Position numbers and translations under genes: made by a program. This document shows, piece after piece, positions 45,928 through 58,302 of a DNA stretch of 64,000 nt (position 1 is the first letter of the stretch; each line of letters begins with the position of its first letter). The notes under the pieces are model-generated. The model was not told where the DNA came from. It did no database searches and was given only the letters and a program-made list of their open reading frames with translations. The DNA comes from Phycisphaerales bacterium PN19_bin_20 (GTDB taxonomy: Bacteria > Planctomycetota > Phycisphaerae > Phycisphaerales > UBA1924), in assembly GCA_021173225.1 (NCBI GenBank), contig JAJOLK010000006.1, positions 1 to 64,000 on the forward strand, read 5' to 3'.

Positions 45928-46683
45928 ATGCGTATCGCTCTAACTACCGTCCTCGTGATCGCTGCCGCCGCGGCCCCGGCCATGGCCAGCAACCGCATCT
46001 TCAACTTCACCCGTGGGATGGCCGGCGACTACGGCATCAACGATGGTGGCGGCCGCGTCGACACCTTCACCAACACCTACAACACGGCGACCAGGCAGTT
46101 CAGCTTCTCGGTCACCTACCAGAACCAGATCACCGAAGGGTTCTGGCTGGCCGTCAGCCCCGGGCCGAACCCCAAGGGCCACTCCGGCGAGCTCGCCATG
46201 ATCTACTTCAACGCTTCCAACCCCGCCAACATCACCGCCAGCATCTACGCCTACAACGGCCTCAACGGCCCTAGCAGCTGGCAGGACGGCACCGCCCGCG
46301 CCGGCGTCCAGACCCCCGACTTCATCGGCGCTCTGGTCAACGGCGTCAACGCCAACATGGCCCGCACCGACGCCGCCGGCAGGCGCACCCTGAGCGTCTC
46401 CTTCAACGCCTCCAGCATCCAAAGCCACCTGCCCCTCGATCCCATCGATCGCGCCCGGAACGAGTGGACCGGCGTCTCCTTCAACACCAGCTACGGCATC
46501 TGGTTCCACAGCGTTGCTGGCCTCCAGAGCACCACCGACGGCTCGGGCCGCCTCACCAGCTGGTCCTTCAACAAGGAAGGCTGGATCGACGGCCAGAACT
46601 TCACCACCATCCCCACCCCCGGCGCTGCCGCGCTGCTGGGCCTGGGCGCTCTCGCCGCCGGGCGTCGTCGCCGCGCTGCCTGA
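45928..46683 (+). CDS. Secreted protein with a C-terminal sorting-type tail
   Basis: MRIALTTVLVIAAAAAPAMAS signal; tail IPTPGAAALLGLGALAAGRRRRAA; GGAG upstream. Confidence 0.85.
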   Translation: MRIALTTVLVIAAAAAPAMASNRIFNFTRGMAGDYGINDGGGRVDTFTNTYNTATRQFSFSVTYQNQITEGFWLAVSPGPNPKGHSGELAMIYFNASNPANITASIYAYNGLNGPSSWQDGTARAGVQTPDFIGALVNGVNANMARTDAAGRRTLSVSFNASSIQSHLPLDPIDRARNEWTGVSFNTSYGIWFHSVAGLQSTTDGSGRLTSWSFNKEGWIDGQNFTTIPTPGAAALLGLGALAAGRRRRAA

Positions 46684-46927
46684 GACTGACCTGACTTCCG
46701 CCGGAGCGGGCCCTTCGCCGCACCGGTCTTGATCCATCGCGACCGCCCGTCGGCTCACCCCGGCGGGCGGTTGTCGTTTTGTCCCTTTGCACTCGCGCGT
46801 GTGGGGCAGGAATTGATCCTGCCATCAGTTCAACGCCCCAGCCCTCATCGCTTGTCTCTCATCGCTCCTCGCCCATCTCCGCCCCCTCCAATCTCGCCCT
46901 AAACCAACTCCGCCACTAAACTCGCCC

Positions 46928-48034
46928 ATGCACCACGCGCACTCGACCAACGGCACCCACGCCAGCACGCCCACCGTGCCCCCTTTCGTTGACCTCCGCT
47001 CCGACACCGTTACGCGCCCAACCCCCGCCATGCGTCAGGCCATCGCCACCGCCGAGGTCGGCGATGATGTCCTGGGCGACGACCCCACCGTCATCGCCCT
47101 TCAGCAGCGCATCGCCCACCTGCTGGGCAAGCCCGCGGCGTGCTTTGTGCCCAGCGGCACCATGGCCAACCAGACCGCCATCCGCGCGCAGACCGAGCCC
47201 GGCGACGAGATCATCTGCCACAAAGACTCGCACATCATCCACTACGAAACCGGCTCGCCCGCTGCACTCTCAGGCGTCATGATCGCCCCGCTCGACACAC
47301 CCCCAGGCGTCGAGCCGGGCCAATTCACGCCTGAGCAGATCGCCCCGCTGGTCCGCGCCCGCTCACACCACTTCGCCAACTCAAAGATGCTCCTGATCGA
47401 GAACACCCACAACCGCGGCGGCGGCTCTGTCTGGCCACTAGACCGCCTCGCCGCTTGCGCAAACGAAGCGCGCGGCAACGGGCTCATCGTCCACATCGAC
47501 GGCGCACGCCTCTGGAACGCCTGCGCTGCCAGCGGCCTCGCGCCCAGCGACTTCGCCCAGCACGCCGACACCATCAGCATCTGCTTTAGCAAGGGCCTTG
47601 GCGCGCCGGCGGGCTCCGCTGTAGTCGGCAGTGAGAAGACCATCGCCCGCGTCCACCGCTTCCGCAAAATGTTCGGCGGCAACATGCGCCAGGCCGGCAT
47701 CCTCGCCGCCGCCGCCATGCACGCGATGGATCACCACGTCACGCGCCTTACTGACGACCACGACCACGCACGCCAGCTCGGCGCGGCCCTCGCCGCCATC
47801 CCCGGCGTCACGCTCGCCTTCCCCGTCTACACCAACATGGTCTTCATCGATCTAGCAGCGAGCCTCGGAACCGCCGCCGCGCTGTGCGAGCGCCTTCGCG
47901 TCCACGGCGTGATCACCATGCCCGGCGGCCCGCAGCGCATGCGCCTGGTCTGCCACCTCGATGTCACCCCACAACGCCTCGCGCACGCCATCGAGGCCTT
48001 CCGCGCCTGCCTGATGCAGCCCGCGCGTGCGTGA
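46928..48034 (+). CDS. Low-specificity threonine aldolase-like (beta-eliminating lyase family)
   Basis: VDLRSDTVTRPTPAMRQAIATAEVGDDVLGDDPTVIALQ, FVPSGTMANQTAIRAQTEPGDEII, HIDGARLWNA, CFSKGLGAPAGSAVVGS, FGGNMRQAGILAAAAMHAMD. Confidence 0.93.
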   Translation: MHHAHSTNGTHASTPTVPPFVDLRSDTVTRPTPAMRQAIATAEVGDDVLGDDPTVIALQQRIAHLLGKPAACFVPSGTMANQTAIRAQTEPGDEIICHKDSHIIHYETGSPAALSGVMIAPLDTPPGVEPGQFTPEQIAPLVRARSHHFANSKMLLIENTHNRGGGSVWPLDRLAACANEARGNGLIVHIDGARLWNACAASGLAPSDFAQHADTISICFSKGLGAPAGSAVVGSEKTIARVHRFRKMFGGNMRQAGILAAAAMHAMDHHVTRLTDDHDHARQLGAALAAIPGVTLAFPVYTNMVFIDLAASLGTAAALCERLRVHGVITMPGGPQRMRLVCHLDVTPQRLAHAIEAFRACLMQPARA

Positions 48035-48123
48035 TGCCCACGTCTGGAATCTCCGACCTTCCGCGTAAGTCTGAGGTCCCTTGCCTCTATCGCGCTTCGC
48101 GCACGCGCTCAGGAAAAACCGCC

Positions 48124-49869
48124 TCAGCGTTCACCGGCCTCGCGCAGCTTGACCACGCGCCGATAGTGCTCGCGAAACGCCAGCGTGTACGCCACCTTGG
48201 CCCGCGCGCCCTTGACCGGGTCGCGCCAGCGCCCAGTCGCATCGCTGAGCCGCTTGTAGTTCGCCTCGGTCATCGCCAGCCGCTCTGTCTGGCCCGTGGG
48301 CTTGCCCGATTGGTCAAGCACCTCGACCTCAGTTTCTGGCAGCGCGTAGAACAGCGCCTCCATCTCGTCTAAGGCCGTGGTGCCAAACTTGCCGGCACTC
48401 GCCATGGCCCGCGCCTCGACAAGCGCGTCCCACGCCGCCCGCTGCTGATGGCGGTTGTCGATCGCAAAGGCGCCCATCAGCGGGCCCAGCAGGTCGCGCC
48501 ACCCGCGCACCTTGGTGTCCATCGCGATGGCGAACGGGTCGGTCTTGTCAGCGAAGTGGGGGAGATACGCCGCGTAGAAACTCCGCTTGACCGGCATCCG
48601 GCGCAGGCGATATTCCAGCGGCCCGAGCACCACTTCCTGCGCGTTGCCCGCGTGGTCTTTGACCCTCACCGTCGGGTTCGCCCCGCCTGACGCCCCAGCT
48701 ATTACCCCGCCCTTCACTTGCTCGCGCGGCGCAAACTGCCAGAGCGCCTGCGCCTCATCGCTCAGGCAAAACTCCACAAACCTCCGCGCAAGCTCGGGGC
48801 TCCGCGCGCCGTTGACGATCGAGACCGGGTCCGCGTCGATATACGTCGCGCCGGGCGGATCAACGTAGCCAACCCGCCCCGTGCTTGGGTCTTGCCCCAC
48901 CAGCACCACGGCCTGCGCCTGACCGCGACCGTAAAAATCAATCGCCACGCCCGCCGCCGCCTCACCCTGGCTCACGTCCATCGGCGGCTGCGTGCTGCTG
49001 GCGGTGAAGTACCGCGCATTAGCGCTCATCTCTTGCAGCACGCGCCACCCGCGGATCCAGCCCTGGTTGTTCAGGATCGAGTCGTACAGCGTCGCCACAC
49101 TCCCGCTCTGACGGGGGTCAGAGAGCGCCAGCCGACCGGCCAGCTTAGGGTTGCCCAGCTCGGCAAAGCTCGTCGGCTCAGGCAGGCCAAGCTCTTGAAG
49201 CTGATCGCGATTGAAGACGATTCCGAAGCCCGAGAGCGCCGTCCCGAGCCAGAACTGATCCGGGTCGTACAGCCGCTCGATCCCCACTTTGTTCTCGCCG
49301 AAAGTTGTGTCCAAAAACGCTTGGCTAAAGCCCTCGCTGTTCGGCGTGTCACCCACCGGCGGGGCCGTCAGCCGAACGCGAACGTCCGTCGGCGTGCCAT
49401 TGACGCTCACGCGCATCACCAGCCCGCTCCGCACGGCGTTGTGCTCAAAGCTGCCCCCGCCCATGAACACATCAGGCAAGTCGGCACGCTTGGGGTCGAT
49501 GACCGCCTCAATGAGCGGGGCGGTCTCACCGCGCGCCGGGGCCTTGAGCTTCCGCGCCTCGCGCAAAGAGAACGCCCCCGCTGAGACCGCCGCCGACGCC
49601 TGGCTCTCAAGCTGCTTGCGGATGTCGCTGGTCCCGCCCGGGCTCCGCCAGTCGATCCGCGCAGCCGTGCCTTGCGTCCGCATGTGCCAGGCCTCGAATG
49701 CCCGCCCAAACTCAAAGCGGATCTGCTCGATGTGCGGGGTGATGACCACCAGCGTGGGCGTGCCGTCGGCGATCGCGGCCCGCTCGCGCCCGGCCTTCAG
49801 GCGCGCGCCAATCGGCACCGCCAACAGCACCAGCATGCACAACCCAAGCACGATCGGCGCAACACGCAT
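48124..49869 (-). CDS. Extracellular solute-binding protein (ABC transporter type)
   Basis: N-terminal TM; LVVITPHIEQIRFEFGRAFEAWH, DLPDVFMGGGSFEHN, GIVFNRDQLQELGLPEPTSFAELGNPKLAGRLALSDPRQSGSVATLYDSILNNQGW. Confidence 0.8.
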   Translation of the reverse strand: MRVAPIVLGLCMLVLLAVPIGARLKAGRERAAIADGTPTLVVITPHIEQIRFEFGRAFEAWHMRTQGTAARIDWRSPGGTSDIRKQLESQASAAVSAGAFSLREARKLKAPARGETAPLIEAVIDPKRADLPDVFMGGGSFEHNAVRSGLVMRVSVNGTPTDVRVRLTAPPVGDTPNSEGFSQAFLDTTFGENKVGIERLYDPDQFWLGTALSGFGIVFNRDQLQELGLPEPTSFAELGNPKLAGRLALSDPRQSGSVATLYDSILNNQGWIRGWRVLQEMSANARYFTASSTQPPMDVSQGEAAAGVAIDFYGRGQAQAVVLVGQDPSTGRVGYVDPPGATYIDADPVSIVNGARSPELARRFVEFCLSDEAQALWQFAPREQVKGGVIAGASGGANPTVRVKDHAGNAQEVVLGPLEYRLRRMPVKRSFYAAYLPHFADKTDPFAIAMDTKVRGWRDLLGPLMGAFAIDNRHQQRAAWDALVEARAMASAGKFGTTALDEMEALFYALPETEVEVLDQSGKPTGQTERLAMTEANYKRLSDATGRWRDPVKGARAKVAYTLAFREHYRRVVKLREAGER

Positions 49870-50040
49870 AAGGGAATCGTACAGGCCCTGCAGCGTAAAG
49901 ACTCATGCCAACCAAACTCATCCGCAAGTGTGCCCGAACCCCGTCCCGGCGCACGTCCCGACGCACGTCCAGTCGCCGTCCAACGCCCGATCTCGCCCCG
50001 CAACCCTGCGACCCAACGCCCCGCGCTAAGCTCCCCGCCT

Positions 50041-51951
50041 ATGCCCAGCGCCACCTTCGCCAAGCCTCACACCGGCACCGTCACCCTCTGGTCCGGCACG
50101 CTCATCCCGACCGCCCGCGAGGCCCCTAGCGATGCCGAGAGCCCCTCGCACATCCTGCTCTCGCGCGCCGGTTACATCCGCAAGCTCGGCGCAGGCATCT
50201 ATGACTACCTGCCCCTGGGCTGGCGCGTCCTCCGCAAAGTCAGCCAGATCGTCCGCGAGGAAATGGACGCCGCCGGTGCCACCGAGCTGCTCCTGCCCGC
50301 CCTGATCCCCACCGAGCTCTACGCCGGCACACGCCGTGACGTTGACTATGGCGACCTGCTCTTCAAGCTGACCGACCGCAAGGGCGGCACCTACGCCCTG
50401 GGCCCCACCCACGAAGAGCCCATCACCGAGCTGGTCAAGGGCTCGGTCACCAGCTACAAGCAGCTTCCCATCAACCTTTACCAGATCCAGACCAAGTACC
50501 GTGACGAAGCCCGCCCGCGCTCAGGCCTGCTCCGCGGACGCGAGTTCATCATGAAGGACGCCTACTCCTTCCACACCGCCGTTGACGGGCCCGGCGGCCT
50601 GGGCGAAACCTACGACAAAATGCACCAGGCCTACTCCAACGTCTTCAAACGCTGCGGGCTCGACTTCACCCCCGTCGAAGCCGAGGCCGGGCCCATCGGC
50701 GGCTCAGCGTCGCACGAGTTCATGGTCAACGCCGAATCCGGCGAAGACACCATCCTAAAGTGCCCCGCCACCGGCTACGCCGCCAACGTTGAAAAATGCG
50801 AGATCGGCCCACGCAACGCCCCCAGCAAGGGCTACTTCGCGGGCGACCCATCCGGCGCGCTCGATGAAGTCCACACCCCCGGCTGCCCGGGCATTGAAGA
50901 CGTCGCCAAGTTCACCAAGGTCAAGCCGCAGAACATGCTCAAGAGCGTGCTCTTCCACGTCAAGAGCACACCCGAGCAGCTCGAGAAGTTCGGCGAGGAG
51001 TACATCCTTGCCGTCGTCCGTGGCGACCATGACGTCAACGAAGGCAAGGTCCGCGACGCCGCAGGAGTGGGGGGCATAGAGCTGGCCGACCCCGCCAAGG
51101 CCGCCGCCGTCGGCTTCGCCATCGGATTCATCTCGCCCCGCGCCGCACGCAACGCCGATGGCTCCGCCAAGAAGGGCGTCCTGCTCCTGGTTGATCGTGA
51201 CGTCGCCCTCAGCTACGACGACGCCGCCAACAAGCCACGCTTCTGGATGACCGGCGGCAACAAAAAAGACTATCATGTCAAGCACTTCAACTGGCAGCGC
51301 GACCTCGGCACAGACCCGCTCAACGCCACGCCCCACAAGCCCGACACACACCCCGCCGCCGGCCTTCGCAGCACAGATAACTTCATCATCGTCGCTGACG
51401 TTCGCAACGCCCTCGCCGGCGACCCCTCGCCCCGCGCCGCAGGCACGGCCCTCGTCACCGGCCGCGGCATCGAGGTCGGCCACATCTTCAAGCTCGGCAC
51501 CAAATACTCCGACGCCATGGGCTTCAAGATTCTCAACGCACAGCAGCAGAGTCAGAGCGTGATCATGGGCTGCTACGGCATCGGCGTCTCACGCGCCATG
51601 GCCGCCAGTGTTGAACAGAACCACGACGCCGACGGCATCATCTGGCCCGTGGGCATCGCGCCCTACCACGTCATCATCCAAACCCTCAAGCCCGAGCACA
51701 TCCCCACCGCCAAAGACCTCGCCGCCCGCCTCGGCGCCGCAGGAATCGACGTGCTCATCGACGATCGCGACGAGCGCCCCGGCGTGAAGTTCAAAGACGC
51801 CGACCTCCTTGGCATCCCCGTCCGCCTGGTGCTCGGCGACAAGGCCCTGGCTGAGAACGCCGTGGAGTTCAAGGCCCGTAACAGCAAGGACAAACCAGTC
51901 AACATCCCGACCGAGCAGATCGTCGACCACGTCGTCACCGCCCTGACGTGA
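50041..51951 (+). CDS. proS: Proline--tRNA ligase
   Basis: HILLSRAGYIRKLGAGIYDYLPLGWRVLRKVSQIVREEMDAAGATELLLPAL, LGPTHEEPITELV, YQIQTKYRDEARPRSGLLRGREFIMKDAYSFH. ORF extension upstream of 50041 rejected. Confidence 0.96.
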   Translation: MPSATFAKPHTGTVTLWSGTLIPTAREAPSDAESPSHILLSRAGYIRKLGAGIYDYLPLGWRVLRKVSQIVREEMDAAGATELLLPALIPTELYAGTRRDVDYGDLLFKLTDRKGGTYALGPTHEEPITELVKGSVTSYKQLPINLYQIQTKYRDEARPRSGLLRGREFIMKDAYSFHTAVDGPGGLGETYDKMHQAYSNVFKRCGLDFTPVEAEAGPIGGSASHEFMVNAESGEDTILKCPATGYAANVEKCEIGPRNAPSKGYFAGDPSGALDEVHTPGCPGIEDVAKFTKVKPQNMLKSVLFHVKSTPEQLEKFGEEYILAVVRGDHDVNEGKVRDAAGVGGIELADPAKAAAVGFAIGFISPRAARNADGSAKKGVLLLVDRDVALSYDDAANKPRFWMTGGNKKDYHVKHFNWQRDLGTDPLNATPHKPDTHPAAGLRSTDNFIIVADVRNALAGDPSPRAAGTALVTGRGIEVGHIFKLGTKYSDAMGFKILNAQQQSQSVIMGCYGIGVSRAMAASVEQNHDADGIIWPVGIAPYHVIIQTLKPEHIPTAKDLAARLGAAGIDVLIDDRDERPGVKFKDADLLGIPVRLVLGDKALAENAVEFKARNSKDKPVNIPTEQIVDHVVTALT

Positions 51952-52046
51952 CCCTTCGCCTGCGTCTAACGGGGGGCGGGTTTTAAACCCACCGTACCTC
52001 TTAATCCCTTGCTCGCTCAATCCCTGGCTCCCCGCATCCTTCCCAT

Positions 52047-52568
52047 TTGTCCCCTCCCGGTTATGTAATCTTGGACGCCACCGCGCCACCGCTCATTGAG
52101 TCGGCCCGCGCGCTCTTCATTGAATACGCGATGAGCATCGCCCACCTCGCCTCGGGCTCGCTCGACCAGCAGCGCTTCACGCACGAGCTCGCCAACCTCC
52201 CCGGCTATTACGCACCGCCCCGTGGCATCATCCTCATCGCCGCTCACATCCCTGGCCCACCTCACCCCTTCGCCTGCGCCGCGCTCCGCCCGCTTGACGC
52301 CGTCGATCGCAACGCGCCGCCAACCGTCGCCGAGGTTAAGCGGATGTACGTTCGCCCGGGCCACCGTGGCCGCGGCATCGGCGCCTCGCTGCTCTCGATC
52401 TTGACGTACCACGCCCGCACCGCCGGCTACAGCACCCTCAAGCTCAATACCTCAGCGGAGATGACCCAGGCCATCAAGCTCTACCGCGCCGCCGGCTTCA
52501 CCCCCTGCGACCGCTACAACCAAGACCCAGACCCAACCACGCTCTACTTCGAACGCTCACTGACCTGA
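52047..52568 (+). CDS. GNAT family N-acetyltransferase
   Basis: AEVKRMYVRPGHRGRGIGASLLSILTYHARTAGYSTLKLNTSAEMTQAIKLYRAAGFTPC. Confidence 0.9.
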   Translation: MSPPGYVILDATAPPLIESARALFIEYAMSIAHLASGSLDQQRFTHELANLPGYYAPPRGIILIAAHIPGPPHPFACAALRPLDAVDRNAPPTVAEVKRMYVRPGHRGRGIGASLLSILTYHARTAGYSTLKLNTSAEMTQAIKLYRAAGFTPCDRYNQDPDPTTLYFERSLT

Positions 52569-52849
52569 CCGCCTCTGACTCGCGTGAGGCCGGTTTTCAT
52601 CCTGCCATCGGGCCGCAGGCCAAACCCTCATCACCCTTGACTTCGCGCTCCTCACCCCTCTCCGACACTCTGATTTACATAACGTTGATTATAGGACCTT
52701 TCGCAGCGCGCCCAATCACACCATAATTCAACCTCAAACCACCGTCCCACCAACACCAACTCGCCCCCCTCCCACATCGGCCAGACCGCTCGCCGCGCTC
52801 CATCAGCATCGCGCGCCAGCACGCCTCCAACCGGCAACACTTCCCGACT

Positions 52850-54523
52850 ATGCCCAGCCGCCGTAACAGCTCCGCATCCCGCGCAACCGTCAAACCTTTA
52901 AAGCCCTCGACCGCCCACCCCGTCACGCTCGGGCCAGACCTCGCGCTGACCACCCAGGAGGTCGCCCTCGTCGCCCGCAGCGCCCAGCGCGTCCGCCTCT
53001 CCTCAACCGCTGGCCCCGCCATGCGAGCCTCCAGACGCGTCGTGGATGCCTGCCTGACCGACGGCAAGCCGCACTACGGCATCAACACCGGCTTCGGAAG
53101 CCTCGCCAAAAAACGCATCAACCTCAGCGACCTCGCCACCCTGCAGCGCAATCTCATCCGCTCGCACGCCGCCGGCATTGGCGAGCCGCTCCCCACCGAC
53201 GTCACCCGCGCCATGATGCTCTGCCTCGCCGGCTCGCTCTCCCGCGGGCTCTCGGGCGTGCGTCCCGCCGTAGTTGATCTGCTCGTCGCCATGCTCAACG
53301 CGGGCATCACCCCCGTGGTCCCGTCTCTCGGCTCCGTCGGCGCATCAGGTGACCTTGCGCCCCTCGCCCACGTCGCGCTGGCGATAATCGGCGAGGGCGA
53401 GTCCCGCGACAAGTCCGGCCGCGTTATGTCAAGCTCGCGCGCCCTCGGCGCCGCTGGCCTGCTCCCGCTCACCCTCGCCGCCAAAGAGGGTCTGGCCCTC
53501 ATCAACGGCACGCACCTGATGTGCGGGCACGGCGCGCTGCTTGTCGAAGACTCCCATCAACTCCTCGACGCCGCCACACTCGCGCTGGCCATGAGCATCG
53601 ACGCTTGCCGCGCCACCAGCGCGTTTCTTGACCCGCGCCTCTACCTCGCGCGCCGCCACCTCATGGCCGGCATGGTCGCCGCACGAACCACCGAGCTGCT
53701 CGACCGCAGCACGATCCTTACCAGCCACGTCGAGAACGACCCCCGCGTGCAGGACCCCTACTCACTCCGCGCCGCGCCCACCATCCTCGGCGCAGTCGCC
53801 TCGCTGATGACCGACGTCGAGATGGCCCTCGGCTACGAGCTTGGCGCCGTCACCGACAACCCGCTGGTCATCCCCGACGCTCGCCACCTCCCCGGCCCAT
53901 TCGCCGACGCGCCCAGCACGCCGCACACACTCGCCGACGGCGACACTTTCCTCACCGGCACCGTCAGCCAGGGCGCCGCCATCCTCTCCGGTGCCAACTT
54001 CCACGGCATGCCCCTGGCCATCCCGCTTGACTGCCTGGCCATTGGCCTCGCTCACCTCGCGGGCGTCAGCGAGCGCCGCAGCTATTTGATGACCGGCGCT
54101 TTCGAGCCTGAGAGCCACCTCAAGCCCTTCCTCGCGCCGCAGCCGGGCCTGCAGAGCGGGCTGATGATCGCCCAGTACACCGCCGCCGCGTGCGTCAACG
54201 AGCTCATCGGCCTGGCCAACCCCGCCAGCGTCGCCAACGTCCCGACCTGCGCGGGCGTTGAAGATTACAACAGCTTCGGCCCACGAAGCGCCGCCAAGGC
54301 CGCCCGCGGCATAGAGCTCGCCACCAACGTCGTCGCCATCGAGCTGCTCATCGCCGCCGCCGGTATCGACACCCACCGCCCGCTCCGCAGCGGCCGCGGG
54401 GTCGAGGCCGCACACGCGATCATCCGCGGGCGCGTAAAGCCCGTTGGTGATGACCGCCCGCTGACCGCTGACATCCACGCGATCGCCGAGCTGATCACCT
54501 CGGGTGCGCTTCGAGGGCTCTGA
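52850..54523 (+). CDS. hutH: Histidine ammonia-lyase
   Basis: YGINTGFGSLAKKRI, GSVGASGDLAPLAHVAL (MIO-forming ASG), GNFHG-type GANFHGMPLAI, VEDYNSFGPRSAAKA. Confidence 0.95.
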   Translation: MPSRRNSSASRATVKPLKPSTAHPVTLGPDLALTTQEVALVARSAQRVRLSSTAGPAMRASRRVVDACLTDGKPHYGINTGFGSLAKKRINLSDLATLQRNLIRSHAAGIGEPLPTDVTRAMMLCLAGSLSRGLSGVRPAVVDLLVAMLNAGITPVVPSLGSVGASGDLAPLAHVALAIIGEGESRDKSGRVMSSSRALGAAGLLPLTLAAKEGLALINGTHLMCGHGALLVEDSHQLLDAATLALAMSIDACRATSAFLDPRLYLARRHLMAGMVAARTTELLDRSTILTSHVENDPRVQDPYSLRAAPTILGAVASLMTDVEMALGYELGAVTDNPLVIPDARHLPGPFADAPSTPHTLADGDTFLTGTVSQGAAILSGANFHGMPLAIPLDCLAIGLAHLAGVSERRSYLMTGAFEPESHLKPFLAPQPGLQSGLMIAQYTAAACVNELIGLANPASVANVPTCAGVEDYNSFGPRSAAKAARGIELATNVVAIELLIAAAGIDTHRPLRSGRGVEAAHAIIRGRVKPVGDDRPLTADIHAIAELITSGALRGL

Positions 54524-54591
54524 ACACCGCGCCCCTGCGCTGCGGCCCGAAGTTACGGCGAACTGGGTCGCCAATGTTCCACGTGGAACAT

Positions 54592-55251
54592 TCAGGCCGC
54601 CTCGTGCGCCAGCGCGTCGGTCTGACGCTCGCGCAGGCCCGCGGGCGGCGGCAGCACGGGCCACGGGCAGTCGCAGCGCGGGCAGCGCCGCGGGCCGACA
54701 TCAACCCCGCCGATCAGCTCGGCCCGCACCGCGGGTGCCTGACCCTCAAGGCGCATGCCGCAGTCGGGGCAGAGGCGCGCGTCGAGCGCTTCATCAAGGC
54801 TGGTTGAGCCGCGCAGCCCGCGCAAGATCGACCGCAGTAGCAGCCAGCCAGAGGGCAGCGCTAGCGGCGCAGTGAGCATCGCCGTCGGCCACCAGCGCAG
54901 GGGCGCAAGGCGGTCATCGGCACCAACCGCCGCCACCAGCGCCAGCGGGCCGATAAAGCCCACGGCGGCGATAAACACGCCCAGCGCCGGCGGGTGGTCC
55001 TCACCAGTCCGGCGGGTTGACCAGTGGCGGATGCGTTTGACGTAGTCCTCGGCCAGCTCTTGAAGCTGGGCCTGCACGAACGGGTCTGCCGCGCCACGGT
55101 CTTCGAGCGATCTGGCGGCGCGCTCGTAGCGTTCGCATCGCGCGCTGGCGCGTATGGCCGCGGCGGCGGACGATTGCCCGCGCACGGTCGCGTGCAGTTC
55201 GTCATAGACCAGATCAAGCCGGTCCCAGGATGACAGGTGCGGTTGGGCCAT
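54592..55251 (-). CDS. Hypothetical membrane protein with a zinc-ribbon-like C-terminus
   Basis: TM stretch ALGVFIAAVGFIGPLALVAAVG, then LCPDCGMRLEGQ...CPRCDCPWP. Confidence 0.6.
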   Translation of the reverse strand: MAQPHLSSWDRLDLVYDELHATVRGQSSAAAAIRASARCERYERAARSLEDRGAADPFVQAQLQELAEDYVKRIRHWSTRRTGEDHPPALGVFIAAVGFIGPLALVAAVGADDRLAPLRWWPTAMLTAPLALPSGWLLLRSILRGLRGSTSLDEALDARLCPDCGMRLEGQAPAVRAELIGGVDVGPRRCPRCDCPWPVLPPPAGLRERQTDALAHEAA

Positions 55252-55329
55252 AGCCACGAGCCTTGATCGCTGGCGGGCACGGACGCCGCGCGTCCGCCGG
55301 GAACCCGACAATGAATCTACACTGCAAAC

Positions 55330-56268
55330 ATGACCGATGCACGCCCGGCGCTGGCAAGCCCTGACGCCCAGGCATGGACGACACGAAGGTTATTGGCCTG
55401 GACGGGCCAAGCGCTGGCCGCAAAGGGCGTCCAAGAAGCCCGGCTGGCCAGCGAGATCCTACTGACGCACGTGATCGGCGGCAAGCGGCTCGACCTGTTT
55501 ACCGACCCGGACCGGCCCGCCTCCGCGAGCGAGCTGGCGACGCTGCGCGGGCTGATGGCCCGGGCGCTCAAGCACGAGCCGGTGCAGTACCTCACGGCCC
55601 AGGCGTTCTTCTTTGGCCTGACGCTGCGGTGCGACAAGCGCGCGCTGATCCCGCGGCCCTGCACCGAGCTGATTGTCGAGCGCGTGCTGCAGCACGCCCG
55701 GGCCCGGCGGCGCGCGCTGGCCGAGGCAGGGCCGACGCAGCAAGCGGGCGCGGTGGTGGTTGACCTGTGCACCGGCAGCGGGTGTGTGGCCCTGGCGCTG
55801 GCCAAGCACCTGCCCGGGGCGGCGGTGCACGCAACGGACATTTCACGGGACGCGCTGGCGCTGGCAGGTGAGAACGCTTTGGCACTGGGCCTCGCCGACC
55901 GCGTGAGCTTGCACGCGGGCGACTTGCTAAGCGCGTTGCCGGAAGGTTTACGCGGGGGCGTTGACTATTTGGTGGCGAACCCGCCGTACATTCCGGACCA
56001 TGAGTGGGAGGCGGTGCCGACGAACGTGCGTGAGCATGAGCCATCGCTGGCGCTGCGCGGCGGCGTTGACGGGCTAGCGCTGGTTGGGCCGATCGTGCGT
56101 GAAGCCCCCCACTATCTCGGGCCCGGCGGGTTGCTGCTGGTCGAGATCGCGGCATGTACCAGCGCGGCGGTGCTCAAACTTGCCCGGTCGACGCAGGGGC
56201 TTGCGGAGGCCGCGGTGGTCAAGGACCTTGATGGGCTTGACCGCGTGCTGGTAGCGCATCGCGCGTGA
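55330..56268 (+). CDS. prmC: Peptide chain release factor N(5)-glutamine methyltransferase
   Basis: VVDLCTGSGCVALALAKHLPGAAVHATDIS, YLVANPPYIPDHEW, LALRGGVDGL. Confidence 0.93.
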   Translation: MTDARPALASPDAQAWTTRRLLAWTGQALAAKGVQEARLASEILLTHVIGGKRLDLFTDPDRPASASELATLRGLMARALKHEPVQYLTAQAFFFGLTLRCDKRALIPRPCTELIVERVLQHARARRRALAEAGPTQQAGAVVVDLCTGSGCVALALAKHLPGAAVHATDISRDALALAGENALALGLADRVSLHAGDLLSALPEGLRGGVDYLVANPPYIPDHEWEAVPTNVREHEPSLALRGGVDGLALVGPIVREAPHYLGPGGLLLVEIAACTSAAVLKLARSTQGLAEAAVVKDLDGLDRVLVAHRA

Positions 56269-56379
56269 AGGCGGATGAGCTGAGGAGCAACCCCGAGGGC
56301 GCGAAGTGGGGTGAAGCGAGACAGTCAGGAAGGAGGCGGGTTGGAAAACTCGCCCTCTGCAAGGACTAGGCGAGGCCAG

Positions 56380-58176
<1,797 letters not shown>

Positions 58177-58302
58177 GGCCGGATGTTACGGTGCGTGGAC
58201 GGGTAATGGGCGGTGCTGTGCGCGTCCGGAAGCAAGATCAAGGGTGCGTGTGGGGCGTCTATTCGGGTGGCACGTTGGCGGGCCTGTGATAGACTGGAGT
58301 TC

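Noticed and set aside
49672-50040. 123-aa N-terminal extension of the proS ORF
   Set aside because: Low-complexity, overlaps the solute-binding protein start on the other strand; ATG at 50041 gives a canonical ProRS N-terminus.
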